Below are positions 52,301 through 64,000 of a stretch of 64,000 nt of DNA, piece after piece. The notes under the pieces were generated by a model that saw nothing but the letters and a program-made list of their open reading frames with translations, was not told where the DNA came from and did no database searches. A program made the translations under genes and the position numbers. The stretch comes from Adineta ricciae (taxonomy: Eukaryota > Rotifera > Eurotatoria > Adinetida > Adinetidae): the NCBI GenBank assembly GCA_905250025.1, contig CAJNOJ010000114.1, forward strand, positions 186,001 to 250,000. The letters run 5' to 3'. The number at the start of each line of letters is the position of its first letter. Position 1 is the first letter of the stretch.

Positions 52301-54580
52301 TTAACAATGAAAATACGACACGATTCGACAGAAGCCGATTTGAAATGTTTAAAGTAAGAATGAATGCATTTCTTCTCCGGTGTATCTAAAGACTTCATTC
52401 TTAGGCTCTCTTTCGTAATTTCGGCCTTGCATTTGTTGATAATTTCCTGGAAGAATTGTCTACGCTCATGCGTAAAAGACTACAAATCCGACAAGAACAT
52501 CGACTAGCGGCTGAAATTATCGCCGGTATGATTCGTGGTTCGAAGTATTGGACATTGGAGATGGTAAGACAGCGGATGCCATTTTCATTCTTCTCTTAAT
52601 ACTTCATTTAGCTTGATACATTTTGGCAAAAGTTAACACCATTTCTTCATGAAGTTGTTGCTAGTCTTAATCCCGATCTCTTCATTCACTGGGGATCCTG
52701 TCTTCAATTTAGCATGGTTTGTTTGAACCTGTTTGATTTGAATTTTTTCTTTACAAATCTTTTTTTAATCATTTCAAAGGAAGATCAAGATCCTCGTCGA
52801 ATGTTTCACGCAATAAATTTCACTCTCAGTCTCATTGACAACCAGACATGGATCAATACATTCAATGAAGCATCTCGTTGGTATCTAGTACAAAGTCTCG
52901 CTGTATTTCAATGGCGTATTCCATCCGTCTGGTGCACTATCTATGAAAGTGCCAAAGAACTCATTGATCACCCGTCGAAATTAATACGACAATTAGTCAC
53001 CAGTTAAGTAGAAAGATTTCATTCACTGCCAAGTGTACTTCTCCGTTAATAGGACAGTACCATTGNGTTGGTATCTAGTACAAAGTCTCGCTGTATTTCA
53101 ATGGCGTATTCCATCCGTCTGGTGCACTATCTATGAAAGTGCCAAAGAACTCATTGATCACCCGTCGAAATTAATACGACAATTAGTCACCGTGTAAGTA
53201 GAAAGATTTCATTCACGGCCAAGTTTCATTCTTCATTATTAGTACATTACCATTGACGCTCAAATTCGATTTGACATTGTTCGAGGGAAAATCAACATAT
53301 CATCCAACGTTGAAACAGTTAATCGAAGACATACGTGAACGATTAGACCGAGCTATAGCAATTTGTGAAAGCAAATCACGAAGTAAGATATTGGCCCTTG
53401 ATTAGATTTTTGCACAGAACTCTTCTTTAGTTAATCATGCGGCGGAAATCGATATACTTGACAATGAAGTTAGCCAAGCATTGAGCTTGATCCAATCAGG
53501 TAGAAATACTCATAATACATCTACTCGTTCTATTTCGTCTAAATATGCTCTAGTGATTGCAATACAAGGACAATTATTCGCTTTGTGCCATCAACCAATT
53601 AGAGATACTACTCTTGAAATGTTTTCCTACGTACGTGTATTCACACGAATATTGAGATAATTATAGATTTTGTTTAGTTTTGCGATACTGGAAGTATCAT
53701 GGTTAATGATGATGGTTTCAGAAATCATTTAGCAGGTATTCGAACATACATCGGTATGGCTTATTTGCACACAGACCTATTAGAAGCATTGATTGAACAA
53801 GTCGAACATGTGTGTATAGATATTAGCCGAGTGTGGTATTCATTTTTACATTTTGTGAACATACACATAGGTTTGTACGAAAAGCAAGTGGCAAGCCCGT
53901 CTAGCAGCTATGGAATTCATTCCATACTTTGTATTTTGTAATTTATTCAACATTCGTCCTTATTTACGACGATTACATAAACTTGTGGTTGCATGTTTGT
54001 TTGATGACCGATTGGAGGTACGTTTAACAGCGTCTATGACTCTCTCGGTCTTCTACCAATGCAGTTATACTCCAGTTACGGACGCAGATCTGGTAGGAAA
54101 GATTTTGTTTTAAAGTATTATTGATTAAATTCTAAAATAGAAACATTTTCGCCTGATGAGCAAAACACCTTACCGCTCAATTATAAATGGCGAGAAAGTT
54201 GTATCTACAAAAGATATTGTCAAAAGACATGGTGGTAAGTACGATTATCGTTTTATAAATTCTTATTACTTCTCGTGACGTTAGGCATTTTGGGCTTGTG
54301 TGCTATTATTCAAGCTAATCCTTATGATATTCCAGCTTATGTGCCAGACACATTGATGGTTCTATGTGAACATTCACACGATCCTCATCTAATACAAGTA
54401 AGACATTGTATTCTAGTCGATGACATGCAAAACCAGTTCATTTAGCGATCCATTAAACAATGCTTGTCGGAATTTCGCCGTACTCATCATGATTCTTGGC
54501 ATGAGCATCGAATGAAGTTCACCGGCGATCAACTTGGAATTTTGGCTGATGTGCTCATCTCACACAACTATTATGTTTAA
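49354..54580 (+). CDS. PSME4: PSME4 (PA200), 3' part, copy C
   Basis: Matches copy B from the DLTEVEKE exon to the stop (54578-54580) with the same exon-intron pattern, and ends HNYYV. AATAAA at 54618-54623. It is interrupted by an N at 53066 with a 125-bp duplicated stretch on either side, which looks like two overlapping contig ends placed in series. Copy A's 5' part ends about 0.6 kb short (by copy B coordinates) of where this one starts, so the two probably belong to a single gene. Confidence 0.85.
52877..53191 (+). repeat. 125-bp exact duplication around an N (assembly overlap)
   Basis: 52877-53001 and 53067-53191 are identical, separated by 64 bases and an N at 53066. The stretch is part of one PSME4 exon (GTTGGTATCTAG start, AATTAGTCACC end). 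Copy B has it once. The reading frame cannot use both copies. Confidence 0.85.
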
Positions 54581-55803
54581 CATAGCAAAAGAATAGCGCT
54601 TCTTTTTTTCTTTTGTAAATAAATATTTATCGAGTAGATGTTATTACGTAGAAACTATACGTAGGTGTGCTGATGTCGCACGACGTAAGACTGAATTTTT
54701 ATCATTAGTATGGTAAAATAACAGTTGATTCATTCATAAATCTGTCGAGTATAGCATTATTTTTTACTCTTCTTTTTATATGGATTCAAATTGGTTGTAT
54801 TGTTGAAACTTCCATCATATACAATGCAGATAGAGTAACATGAATGGAATCACATATGTCTGTTTTTCATTCGCTTTGCTTATTTTTCCTCCAGAGACGA
54901 TATCAATCATTTGTTAAGTTTGGACATCTAGAAAGATTTACACGAGACGAGCTACTCATCGAAAAATAACTCATTTTAAATTAAACTGCATCGGTGAGTT
55001 GTTTTCACAACAACATAAGCTCGCTCCGAAAAGAAATGTAATTGTTCGTGAATCATACTGAAAGTGCATCGATAGCAATCTCAATGACAACTGTGTGCTT
55101 ACAAATAGAATTTGTACAGTATCAGTGACAGAGACGAAGAAACACGCTTTCCTATACTTTTCTTCATTTCACAGATTGGACAAAATTTCGTTACCGTACG
55201 GCAATGAACGAAATTCTCTATTTGGAGTCGACTAACATCAGCATTGACGACAGCCACTCTATTTGAGTTACTAATCTCAACGAAGTGATCACAACGTCAT
55301 CAATAAATAGTGTGTCGATGCAATTCAAATATAACATTAGTCAGACTTCAACACATTCTCGAAAAAGAAAAATCATCAGATGTCGATAGGCATATGAATA
55401 TGCGTCTATGGAATTGATTCTATTGCATGCGGAGATGTAAAGCAAATATGTGAAACTTTAAAAAAACATCAATCCTGTACAAGAACAGAAAAAAAAGCAA
55501 TTTCACCAAATTATCTACTAATGTATTTCTATTCGTCATAATGAACAAGACGAGCGTAAAAGAATATTGAGAACGAGACGTAACAACGAATTACAAAGAC
55601 AATAAAAAAAAAGGACGCAAAGGAGTAGACTACGAACAATACATCATTTATGTGTCGACATTGATGTCTTCTGTTCTTTATTATACTTTCTTCTCTCTTT
55701 CATTCTTATTATCGTCTAGTATATTATGAAGTAAATATACAGACAACGAGTACTCGAAAAGAAAGTTTCAATATAAGTTGAAGTCTCATTCACTGAAGTT
55801 CCA
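54581..55803. other. Intergenic region between PSME4 and PLC-like gene, copy C
   Basis: Counterpart of 44877-46100, including AATAAA at 54618-54623 and the shared upstream element at 55477-55552. No gene is seen. Confidence 0.45.
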
Positions 55804-56774
55804 ATGACGTTGTCCATCTTCCTACTTCCGTGGTTCTTTGTGTTATCGGTTCAAAGCAGAAATTATTCAACATGGATGGCAGATAATGCGCTACTACTTT
55901 CATCTAAAACATTGGGAAGTATATGCTTAGCTGCAACACATAATTCAGCTGCCTATAACCTATCGAATAAAGTAATCAATACGGAAGCGCATGAGTCGTC
56001 TTTTGCGACATTTTATAGTAATCTTAACAACATTGCCAATGCGACTGGTCGATCATCCGATCAGCTCGTTAGATTATTTACAGCTGGCATTCGAGCCGGA
56101 AGTGAATGTACCACGAAAAGTATCTATTCTCAGTTGACGGATGGCAATCGCGCATTGGATCTTCGTTTGAGTGTATTTGAGAACGACATTTACACCGCAC
56201 ACGTACTACAGGGACCTTCTTTGTCTGATGTGCTTGCACAAGTTTGGAAGTTTTTACATGCAACAAACGGTGAAATTGTGTTCATGACTTTGGGACATCC
56301 CTACGGATTTAATCGAACGTATATCGATCGGCTTACTTTGCTCCTTGATCCATTTGTCACTAGCGGATTAGCCATCACGCCAGTAGCCTATCCGAATGAT
56401 CTACTGAGTTATACTTATGGACAATTGGTTAGCAAAGGCCATTCACGTGTGATCATTGTCATTGATGATACTATCAATCCAGATTTAAAATCTTTCTTTT
56501 CTACCTCTCTTTACTCACCACCGGATGGAGGCAGTCACAAATTGTATGGATCATACACCAATACTAATAATATCGATACAGTTATTGATCATCAAACTGC
56601 TAATTACGCTCATGCTCGAAAAATTTCCGCACCAGCAGCGATGTACATGACTTTGACACCGACGTATAATGACATGATCAGCATTATTGTTTCTACCGTC
56701 GTAGCAGACTTTCATCCACTGATGAGACCACTCGTACTTGCTGGCCTTCGAGCTATTTTAGCATCTGAGAATAT
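55804..56774 (+). CDS. Secreted PI-PLC-X-like phosphodiesterase, 3' end missing, copy C
   Basis: About 323 residues, closely matching 46101-47276 and keeping the signal peptide and both catalytic His motifs (ATHNSAAYNL, YTAHVLQG). It stops at the N at 56775, after ..AILASEN. About 65 C-terminal residues present in copy B are absent; unrelated sequence follows. Confidence 0.75.
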
Positions 56775-56775
56775 N
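56775..56775. other. Single-N assembly join in the PLC-like gene
   Basis: The PLC-like coding sequence ends at this N. About 217 bases without a counterpart in copy B follow before similarity resumes near 56993. Confidence 0.85.
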
Positions 56776-56992
56776 AAACATATTTTTTGAAAACCATACG
56801 GTCAAATTTCGAGTGAGAATCCTGATTTTTCGAAAACCTCGGTTTTTGTAGTATTTTGAAGATTTCTCCTCGAAGACGACTTTCTATGTCACTAAATTAT
56901 ACATATTCGGATTCAGCGCATCAAACTGCATCATATCACATAAAAAAAATCAACAAAAAAAAATTTGCTCCACTTTTGCCTGTCGCCAACCT
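56776..56992. repeat. Non-homologous block replacing the PLC 3' end; possible repeat fragment
   Basis: About 217 bases in place of the roughly 390 bases at the same position in copy B. It includes a short inverted motif (GAAAACC..GGTTTTTG) and A-rich runs. It has no long ORF and no match elsewhere in the window. It may be the edge of a dispersed repeat or mobile element that broke the assembly, or a misplaced contig. Confidence 0.4.
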
Positions 56993-57518
56993 TACTATAA
57001 TGATGACAAGAACGTTTGCTGCGTCATTTGATGTTTTTTTGTTCATACATACGCACAACGTGTGCGCTCGTCATCATCGACTAAAATAGCAGTATGAATA
57101 CTCTGTAATGAATAAATAAGTGCGATCAAGGTACGAAACCAGTGTAAAATTTACTTGCAAAACAAATATCCAGTTTTTTTTATTTACCTTGCACAAGCAG
57201 CATTGACGTCAGCAGCAATCTTTCAAAAACAAGATCAGCAGGAAGCAAAAGCTCCACATTACATACAATACAACTGACTTTGATGCGAGTAAAAGTACAT
57301 GATGTGCATGCCAGTAACCGGTATAAAAACAAGAAAAAGAGAGAGAAAGAATATTTACACAATCTTCTCTCATACGATTATGATCGATAAAATGTTCTCT
57401 AAATTCAGGTCAAAAAGGAACACAAATCTATATAAAAAGGAGATGAAAATGAAATATCTTTATTTACGATTCAAATCAAACAGAAAAACACATTGTTAAC
57501 AACATCACTCCCCGACAT
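56993..57518. other. Intergenic region upstream of the ATPase, copy C
   Basis: Resumes similarity with copy B (47466 onward). Short frames here are not conserved. No gene is seen. Confidence 0.45.
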
Positions 57519-60500
57519 ATGTATCCGCAGAAGTTATCACTATCGGCTCCAGCATCTACAAATGCTGGTAGGCGATATAACAAGGCCCATGATTCTCTTT
57601 ATGCACCCAGCACTACTGAAACGAATGTACACACTACTGATACAATACAACAAGATCGTATTGCTTGGCAAACTATGTCTCAATATTTGACTCTTCGACT
57701 GATGCAAACACGGCGATCTAGCACAACAAACCGTACCGATCGAGCATTTTCACAAGCAGAAGTACCTTCACAATACGTTCGAAAGCTTCCTCATAAGAGT
57801 AATCGTTTAAAAGTGTCGTCATCAGCTATATCTGATGAAATATCGGAACGTAGCTTCAAGCACTTGGATCCAGTTACATTGGAATTTGATGAAGATATCA
57901 TCGAAGGCACACCAGCACTTGAAACTGATGTACATATCATGCCATTGGACAGACTAATTGAACGTTTCAACAGTAATTTAACAATTGGTCTGACAGATAG
58001 CATCGTAGAACAACATCGTACAATCTACGGAAAAAATAAACTAACACCATCACGCCCGCCAAGCCTTATTTGGATGTTCATCACACAATTGCTTATCGGT
58101 TTCAATGGTGTCTTATGGCTTGCTACTCTATTCGCTTTTCTCAGTTACGTAAGTTTCCTATTTCTTCTATTGAATAGTATCAATAGAGGGGCACATTTGT
58201 GAACAATTTGATTTTGTACAGAAACCATTTGGAGGTTCCGATCCCGACGTGACCAATCTCGCCTTAGCTGGCATACTGGTTTTTGTCATCGTGTTCAATG
58301 CATTGTTTAACTTCTATCAGGAAGCAAAGTCAATGAAAATTGTCGCATCCTTTTCAAAAATGCAACCTGCACTTGCCACTGTTAAACGGAATGGTGTTGA
58401 AATGCAAGCTAGTGCAGAGGAACTTGTGCCTGGCGATATCGTTCGTATTCGTCTCGGCGATCGAATTCCAGCTGATTGTCGATTGATTTCGTGCGATGAT
58501 CTTCAAGTAGACACGTCCCAATTGACTGGCGAGTCGCTACCGGTTACGTGTACGGTTAAATGCACAGATATGAACTTTATGGAAACGACCAACATGGTTT
58601 TCTACTCGTCCCTCGTTGTTCAAGGCTCAGGTGAAGGCATAGTAACTAATATTGGAGACAAAACTGCACTTGGACAAGTTGGTCAAATGACTCGAAGCAC
58701 TGGTAATTCAGAAGTGACAGGACTTCATCGAGAAATCAACCGTTTTGTCCTATTTATCATCATCGCTGCATTCACATGTGTTATTCTCTTATGGATTACT
58801 TGGGCTGCCTGGCTCAATATCGTCCATGATGGATATATCACCGTTAATGGTAACGTAGTCAATTCCATTGGTATGGTAGTGTGCTTTATTCCTGAAGGTC
58901 TACCGGCGGCTGTCACTCTTGTCTTGACTATCGTTGCAAAGCGAATGTATAAACAAAAGGTGATGGTGAAAAGTCTAGTCACCATAGAAGCGTTTAATTA
59001 TGTTTCTGTAAGCTATTCTCTCATCGACTTTTATGCCAGTAATGATTTTTGTATGTTGATAGGTGATAGCTACAGACAAGACTGGTACTTTGACAATGAA
59101 CCAAATGACTATTACCGCTCTTCTTTGGGGAACTCAAGGAGAATATATGGTTCCTATACACAGCGAACATCAAACAAATATCACATCGGAGCACGAACAA
59201 CACCGTCTGATTGATCGAAAACGACCATCATTAACTGCAACCGATGTTCCCAGTGCTATGAAAGATCTAATTCTTGGTGCCTGTCTTTGTAATAATGCAA
59301 CAAAACAATCGTGTATTACACACAATAACGATAATGGAGTTAATAATCCAGTGTTAGACACCAGTGCTGATGATCAGACACCAGCAAAAGAAGCACAGAT
59401 CATTGGAGATGCAGCTGATGTGGCAATGTATCATATGTGTAACGAAAAATGTTCTATCAATATTGAACAAGTAAAGAAGGTTAATCCGCGTATTAATAGC
59501 GTTCCGTTCAATTCGAAAAATAAATTCATGATTACGGCCAATCTTCTAGAACATGTATCAAATGACGAGGAAATGGTGCTGATTACATTGAAAGGTGCAC
59601 CTGATTTTATTTTATCACGTTGTTCAACGTACAAAACCGACTGTGATGAAGACACGTTGCCGATGACCGATGAATTTCGAACTATCCTTCAGCAACGACA
59701 AGAAACATTAGGTGAATCAGGATATAGAGTGATAGCGATGATTCAACAAAAACTGACGAAACGGCGATACGATGCTATGATGGAGTCGTACAGGGCAGGC
59801 AAAAGCCATCCGCAATCAACCGAAGAGTCATCGTCTAGTGTACTCGACTTGAATGGATTACCAGCAGATAACTATTGCTTCATTGGTAAGTAAAAATACA
59901 AGTAAATTCTACAAATCAAGCCTATTTGATCAATATTCTACTTAGGTATGTTTGCACTGCTTGATCCAGCGCGTCCGGAAGTACCTGAAGCTGTGCTCAA
60001 AGCACGCCATGCTCATATTCGTGTTGCTATGGTCACTGGCGACCATCCGACGACAGCAGCGGCGATTGCCAAGAAGGTCAATATTTTTACCAAAGAAATC
60101 AGTATTGACGGTGGTACTGACAAATTCAAAATAGAATACAATAGTGAAACACAAGAAACTGTAGCCCATTTTCTACGTAATACACATACATTGCTTGAAC
60201 GTCATATTGTTGGAGATTTAACAACACCCACCAATATAAAGGGCATAAAATCAATTTCGAATCCGAAGAAAAAGTCGAACATTTTTAAAAGACTCTGGAA
60301 CGGGTTTCTCTACTACTTGCGCGATCCAAATCAAGTCAAAAGTGTGAAAAAACTTGATATTATTCCATACGGAGTCATTGTTACCGGTAGTGACATGCAT
60401 TCAATGGACGTATGTATCTTCATTAACAGATGGGAGTTCTATTTTTAGTTAAACGATTTCATTTCTTTAGGAACACATGTGGGATTGGGTCTTGTCTCAT

Positions 60501-61558
60501 AGAGAAATTGTTTTTGCTCGAACATCACCAGAACAAAAACTACAGATTGTTATGGCATTTTCCAAACGTGGTGAAGTCGTCGCCGTGACAGGAGACGGAA
60601 CAAACGATGCGCCTGCACTTAAACAGGCCGATTTAGGCGTAGCAATGGCAGCGGGAACAGAAGTTGCCAAGGAAGCGGGAGATCTGATCTTACTAGATAA
60701 CAACTTTTCATCAATTATCAGTGCAATTGAAATGGGTCGATTGCTAAGTGATAACTTGAAAAAAGTTGCCATCTATCTGCTACCAGGAGGTAAATATCTC
60801 ATCAACCTTGAGTTCGTATAAAACCATTATCTGATATGATAGGCACATGGTCTGAAGTAATTCCTGTACTTGTGAGTACTTGGATGGGCATTCCACTTTC
60901 ACTATCTCTTTTTCTTGGCGTTGTTTTCTGTATGTTTAACGACATTGTTAATTCTTTGGCAATGGTTTCAGAAAAAGCCGAGCAGGATATTATGTCTCGA
61001 CCGCCAGCCATTCGTCATAAAACTCATCTGATTGATTGGAAACTACTTGTGCACGCTTACTTAATTATGGGAAATATTGAATGTTTTACTGCGTTTTTCT
61101 GCTTTTTCTGGTATTATGCGTCGGAAGGTATTCCCGTCAGCAGTATCTTTTTCACTTACGCTAGTTTTGGTACCAATCCTCCCATCGATAAGTCAGCGGA
61201 TGAGCTCACTAGTATTCTACAAACCGGTCAATCAATATATTATGTATCGTTATGTATCATGCAAATGTTTAACCTTATTTCGACAAGAACACGCTATGTA
61301 TCATTCTTTAAACATAATCCATTCTTTGGAAAAACGCGTAATTTAACCATCTGTATCGGAGTTGTTTTCTCAACCTCTGTCGGTCTACTTATTACACTAG
61401 TACCTTGGTTCAACTCAGTATTTAAAACTAAACCAGTGCCAGTAAAGTATATCTGTCCAGCGCTAGGCTTTGGTGTTGGTTTATTTGTATTCGATGAAGT
61501 ACGTAAGTTTCTTGTGCGACGTTATCCAAAATCATTGCTGGCCAAAATCGCTTGGTAA
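57519..61558 (+). CDS. Na,K-ATPase-like type IIC P-type ATPase, complete (six exons)
   Basis: Cation pump of about 1245 residues from exons 57519-58148, 58222-59007, 59063-59885, 59946-60409, 60471-60789 and 60843-61558, all joined in phase. Motifs: LTGES in the actuator, PEGLPAAVT in TM4, phosphorylation site [30 protein letters not shown], and a C-terminal [12 protein letters not shown] like Na,K-ATPase alpha. The approximately 130-residue N-terminus before the conserved core is low-complexity and specific to this protein. TM6 has NDIVN, keeping the Asp equivalent to D808 of the animal pump, but Cys replaces D804; TM5 reads PGGTWSE in place of SNIPE. Ion choice is therefore uncertain. AATAAA at 61704-61709. 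Confidence 0.9.
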
Positions 61559-61968
61559 CATGGTACATTTCACATTTTAAACTTAACTTATTAATTTGAA
61601 GTAGTGTGGATTTTCATTTAGTTACATAAATATAGCTTTTCTGCAACATATTCCTTAGTATATTCTATTATTGTTTTTGCTTCTGTGAGAAATCGCTTTT
61701 CTCAATAAATATTTCAAAATTTGCCATACTTATCTTCATGAAAAAAACACAGATCAATTCTAAATAACTACGCAATGGAGAATATGACGAGGATAATCGA
61801 GTACAGTTTAAACATAGTCATGCAGTATTATCTATCAATGACGACGTTAAATAAAGAACAAGTCTCCATGACCATCATCTCTTTCTCTTTATATATAAAT
61901 ATATATATTCAAATATTTGTTCTTAATACATTACGCTATAAATCCTCGTCTACAGTTAAACGTACGCC
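61559..61968. other. Intergenic region downstream of the ATPase
   Basis: Contains the ATPase AATAAA (61704-61709). No gene is seen. Confidence 0.5.
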
Positions 61969-62839
61969 ATGATAATGGCTGGTACCGTAGCTGAAGATAT
62001 TAATTATCTTGATTCAACAACCGATGATTGTCTTCCTTGGCCAGTACAGCTGTCCATACCAGCAACAATGCGAACAAACTTTGCACACACACCGACTCAC
62101 GTTCCCATCCATGATTTACCAGGCAAAGAAAATAATTTTACTTTGAATGCAAATGCTATCGAAGTAGTGCACTATGATGATTCTATACAAACAGAATTTG
62201 AACAAGATAGTGAAGAGCAAAAGATTTATTTAAGGAGATGGAAGAATTTCTCAAAAATCACCTGCATGCATCTCGTGTCATTGCATATCATCAGAGTTTT
62301 CGTTCTCGTGCAGTTCATCAAGAGCTGATGACGACTGTGATAATAAACATAGAAATCCTGTTTATTATCCTCATGTTGATGTTGACTCTACTCAAGCTTA
62401 GAAAACATTGAATAAAGAGCTCGATAGACATGGTGAACGAACAGATCTAGACGACAAAATCAAACGATTTCAAATAATCAATCTTTGGCGTTCATTAAGT
62501 CCCAACCCAATTACAGACAATCCATTAACCATCTGTGATTATCGTTCGATTGATCCAGTTAAGAATGCTCATATGCTGACCGTTCGTGGAGAAACTGACA
62601 ATACAACAGCGTACACAATCTCGGAAAGTGCACACGATACTCATATGTAGTATTATTTAAGTGAAGTGCGTTCTAATGAAATGTTTGTTTTGAGAACGTG
62701 CGATAGCAAATCTGATGTCGCTCAATATGCATCTCACACTGCTTTTCATAATAGTAGTGCGTCCGTATCAAACGGAGAACAGAAAAGCTTGGAGATTCGT
62801 TGTATAGTTTTGTTTGCATTCATTCACTGGAGATATTAG
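61969..62839 (+). pseudogene. Broken CmcJ/NvfI-like oxidoreductase gene
   Basis: Damaged tandem copy of the gene at 63067. The frame matches from GTVAEDINYL to SEEQK, then loses one base near 62220-62240. The sequence equivalent to the metal-binding HTDID region is changed: the DNA around 62360-62400 gives HVDVDS only in another frame, and a stop follows. Later LWRSL..PLTICDYRSID is in frame, but the expected WYYLS has a TAG for the Trp (62648-62650). Downstream similarity runs on to SLEIRCIVL. At least two disabling changes, so non-functional. Confidence 0.8.
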
Positions 62840-63066
62840 TCATAAATAAATATCCAATAAAAAAGAGGGGAGTGATAGGATAAAATTTTATTCATAGCTT
62901 TATCAACCGATGACGACATGGGATAGAAAAGAAAAATGCATCTTTTGTGCTGATTTACGTATTCGACCTCCAAATCGATTGGTTGCTTTACATTTATCAT
63001 TATACATAAACAACGATACATTCATTTACTTTTCTTTTTTCTCTTCTCTTTTTCGCACATCATAAT

Positions 63067-63915
63067 ATGGTTGCTGACGTGCTTGGTGATATTAATTATC
63101 TTACTTCCACTACAGACGGATGTCCAGCGTGGTTAAAAACGTATTCCGAAGCTGCATCACAACGGTCAAATCTCGTACAAGCTCCTACCAACATTCTCAT
63201 CCATAATTTACGTGGAAAGGAGAATAGTGTTGATTTCGACACAAATGCTTTTGAAGTGCTCAAATACAATGGTTCTATACAAGCAGAATTTGAGGATGCT
63301 AGTGAAGAACAAAAGCGTTGCTATAAGGAAATGGAAGAATTACTTGAGAAGCACCTTGGTGCTTCTCGTGTGATCGTCTATCATCATAGTTTTCGCTCCC
63401 GTGGTAAGCCGCGGCCAAATGAAGAATTAAATGATACTCATAGAAATCCAGCTTATTATCCCCACACTGATATTGACGGTTTTGGTGCCGAAAACTTAGT
63501 TAAACGACTAATCGATGAAAACAACTGTGAAAACGAAAAGGTCACACGAGCGCAAATAATGAATGTCTGGCGTTTGTTGGGTTCTAATCCATCGACTGAC
63601 AAGCCGTTGACGATTTGCGATTATCGTTCGATTGACACTGAAAAGGATGTTCATTCACTCGAAATTCGCGGAAATTTGGCACATAAAGAACATCGCACAG
63701 CTCGTATTTTGTCTCGAAATCCAGAAGACGCACACAAATGGTATTATCTTAGTGACATACGTCCTGATGAAATGTTTGCCTTTAAAATGTATGATAGCAA
63801 ACCTAATGTGGCTCAATATGCATTTCACACAGCTTTTCATAATACTAGTGTGTCCGCATCAGATGAAGAACAGAAAAGCTTGGAAATTCGTTGTTTAGTT
63901 TTGTATTATAATTAA
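63067..63915 (+). CDS. CmcJ/NvfI-family 2-oxoglutarate/Fe(II)-type oxidoreductase
   Basis: Single exon, 282 residues. It matches the family of cephamycin CmcJ, fungal NvfI/AsaB and GA4-desaturase-like proteins: an N-terminal ..INYL.. segment, NVWRLL followed by PLTICDYRSID, then WYYLSDIRPDEMFAFKMYDS. The likely metal triad is H133-x-D135 (HTDID) and H254 (AFHTAFHN), with R275 in SLEIR as the 2-oxoglutarate ligand. No signal peptide, so probably cytosolic. In fungi and bacteria these enzymes modify secondary metabolites; the animal substrate is unknown. The lack of introns and the mainly microbial family suggest horizontal gain. A broken tandem copy precedes it. AATAAA at 63951-63956. Confidence 0.75.
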   Translation: MVADVLGDINYLTSTTDGCPAWLKTYSEAASQRSNLVQAPTNILIHNLRGKENSVDFDTNAFEVLKYNGSIQAEFEDASEEQKRCYKEMEELLEKHLGASRVIVYHHSFRSRGKPRPNEELNDTHRNPAYYPHTDIDGFGAENLVKRLIDENNCENEKVTRAQIMNVWRLLGSNPSTDKPLTICDYRSIDTEKDVHSLEIRGNLAHKEHRTARILSRNPEDAHKWYYLSDIRPDEMFAFKMYDSKPNVAQYAFHTAFHNTSVSASDEEQKSLEIRCLVLYYN

Positions 63916-64000
63916 TACTGAGTTCTTTCAGTCTAATAATTTTACGGTTCAATAAAAAGCCTTAACTTATTTGAAGGTACAAAACTGCTCATATATGTTA

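Noticed and set aside
1-64000. tRNA, rRNA or transposase genes
   Set aside because: I looked for tRNA box-like patterns, rRNA-like stretches and reverse transcriptase or transposase motifs and saw none I could support by eye.

Overview
This window looks like nuclear DNA of a bdelloid rotifer (Adineta/Rotaria type). The evidence: animal housekeeping genes (PA200/PSME4, a Na,K-ATPase-like pump) cut by many very short GT..AG introns (about 45-100 nt, TTTAG-type acceptors); A+T-rich spacers with AATAAA signals; kelch, F-box and 7TM receptor genes of lineage-specific kinds; and two 10.6-kb genes for a non-ribosomal peptide synthetase (NRPS), a class bdelloids are known to have gained by horizontal transfer. 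The genus cannot be fixed from sequence alone.

Layout. 1-4594: two tandem F-box genes, the second cut by an N. 4596-7010: a partial peptidase-C39-like gene (-) and a membrane-anchored seven-blade kelch gene (+). 7406-22954 (copy A): broken 7TM receptor (-), intact intronless NRPS (-), 7TM receptor (+), 5' part of PSME4 (+). 22956-49352 (copy B): the same order again (intact receptor, NRPS with a 1-base frameshift, 7TM receptor, complete PSME4), then a secreted PLC-like gene and the 5' part of a P-type ATPase. 49354-61558 (copy C): 3' part of PSME4, PLC-like gene (cut by an N), complete ATPase. 61969-63915: a broken and an intact copy of a CmcJ/NvfI-like oxidoreductase gene.

Five single-N joins sit at 4595, 22955, 49353, 53066 and 56775. 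Copy A stops inside PSME4, and copy C resumes in PSME4 about 0.6 kb further on by comparison with copy B. A and C therefore look like two parts of one haplotype, with B (the other haplotype or a close duplicate) placed in the gap between them. The apparent tandem duplication should not be taken as real without long reads.

The main biological content is the NRPS: starter A(degenerate)-T-C-A-T-E-C-A-T-TE, followed after the thioesterase by ankyrin repeats. Hand-read specificity codes are DVGEMCSIDK (close to the ornithine code DVGEIGSIDK) and DLTKVGEVGK (close to the asparagine code DLTKLGEVGK). The predicted product core is X-(D-Orn-like)-(Asn-like). The ankyrin tail is the unusual part. The CmcJ/NvfI-like gene at the right end belongs to a family best known from fungal and bacterial secondary metabolism and is a second transfer candidate. 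The other genes are ordinary cell functions with no visible link to the NRPS.
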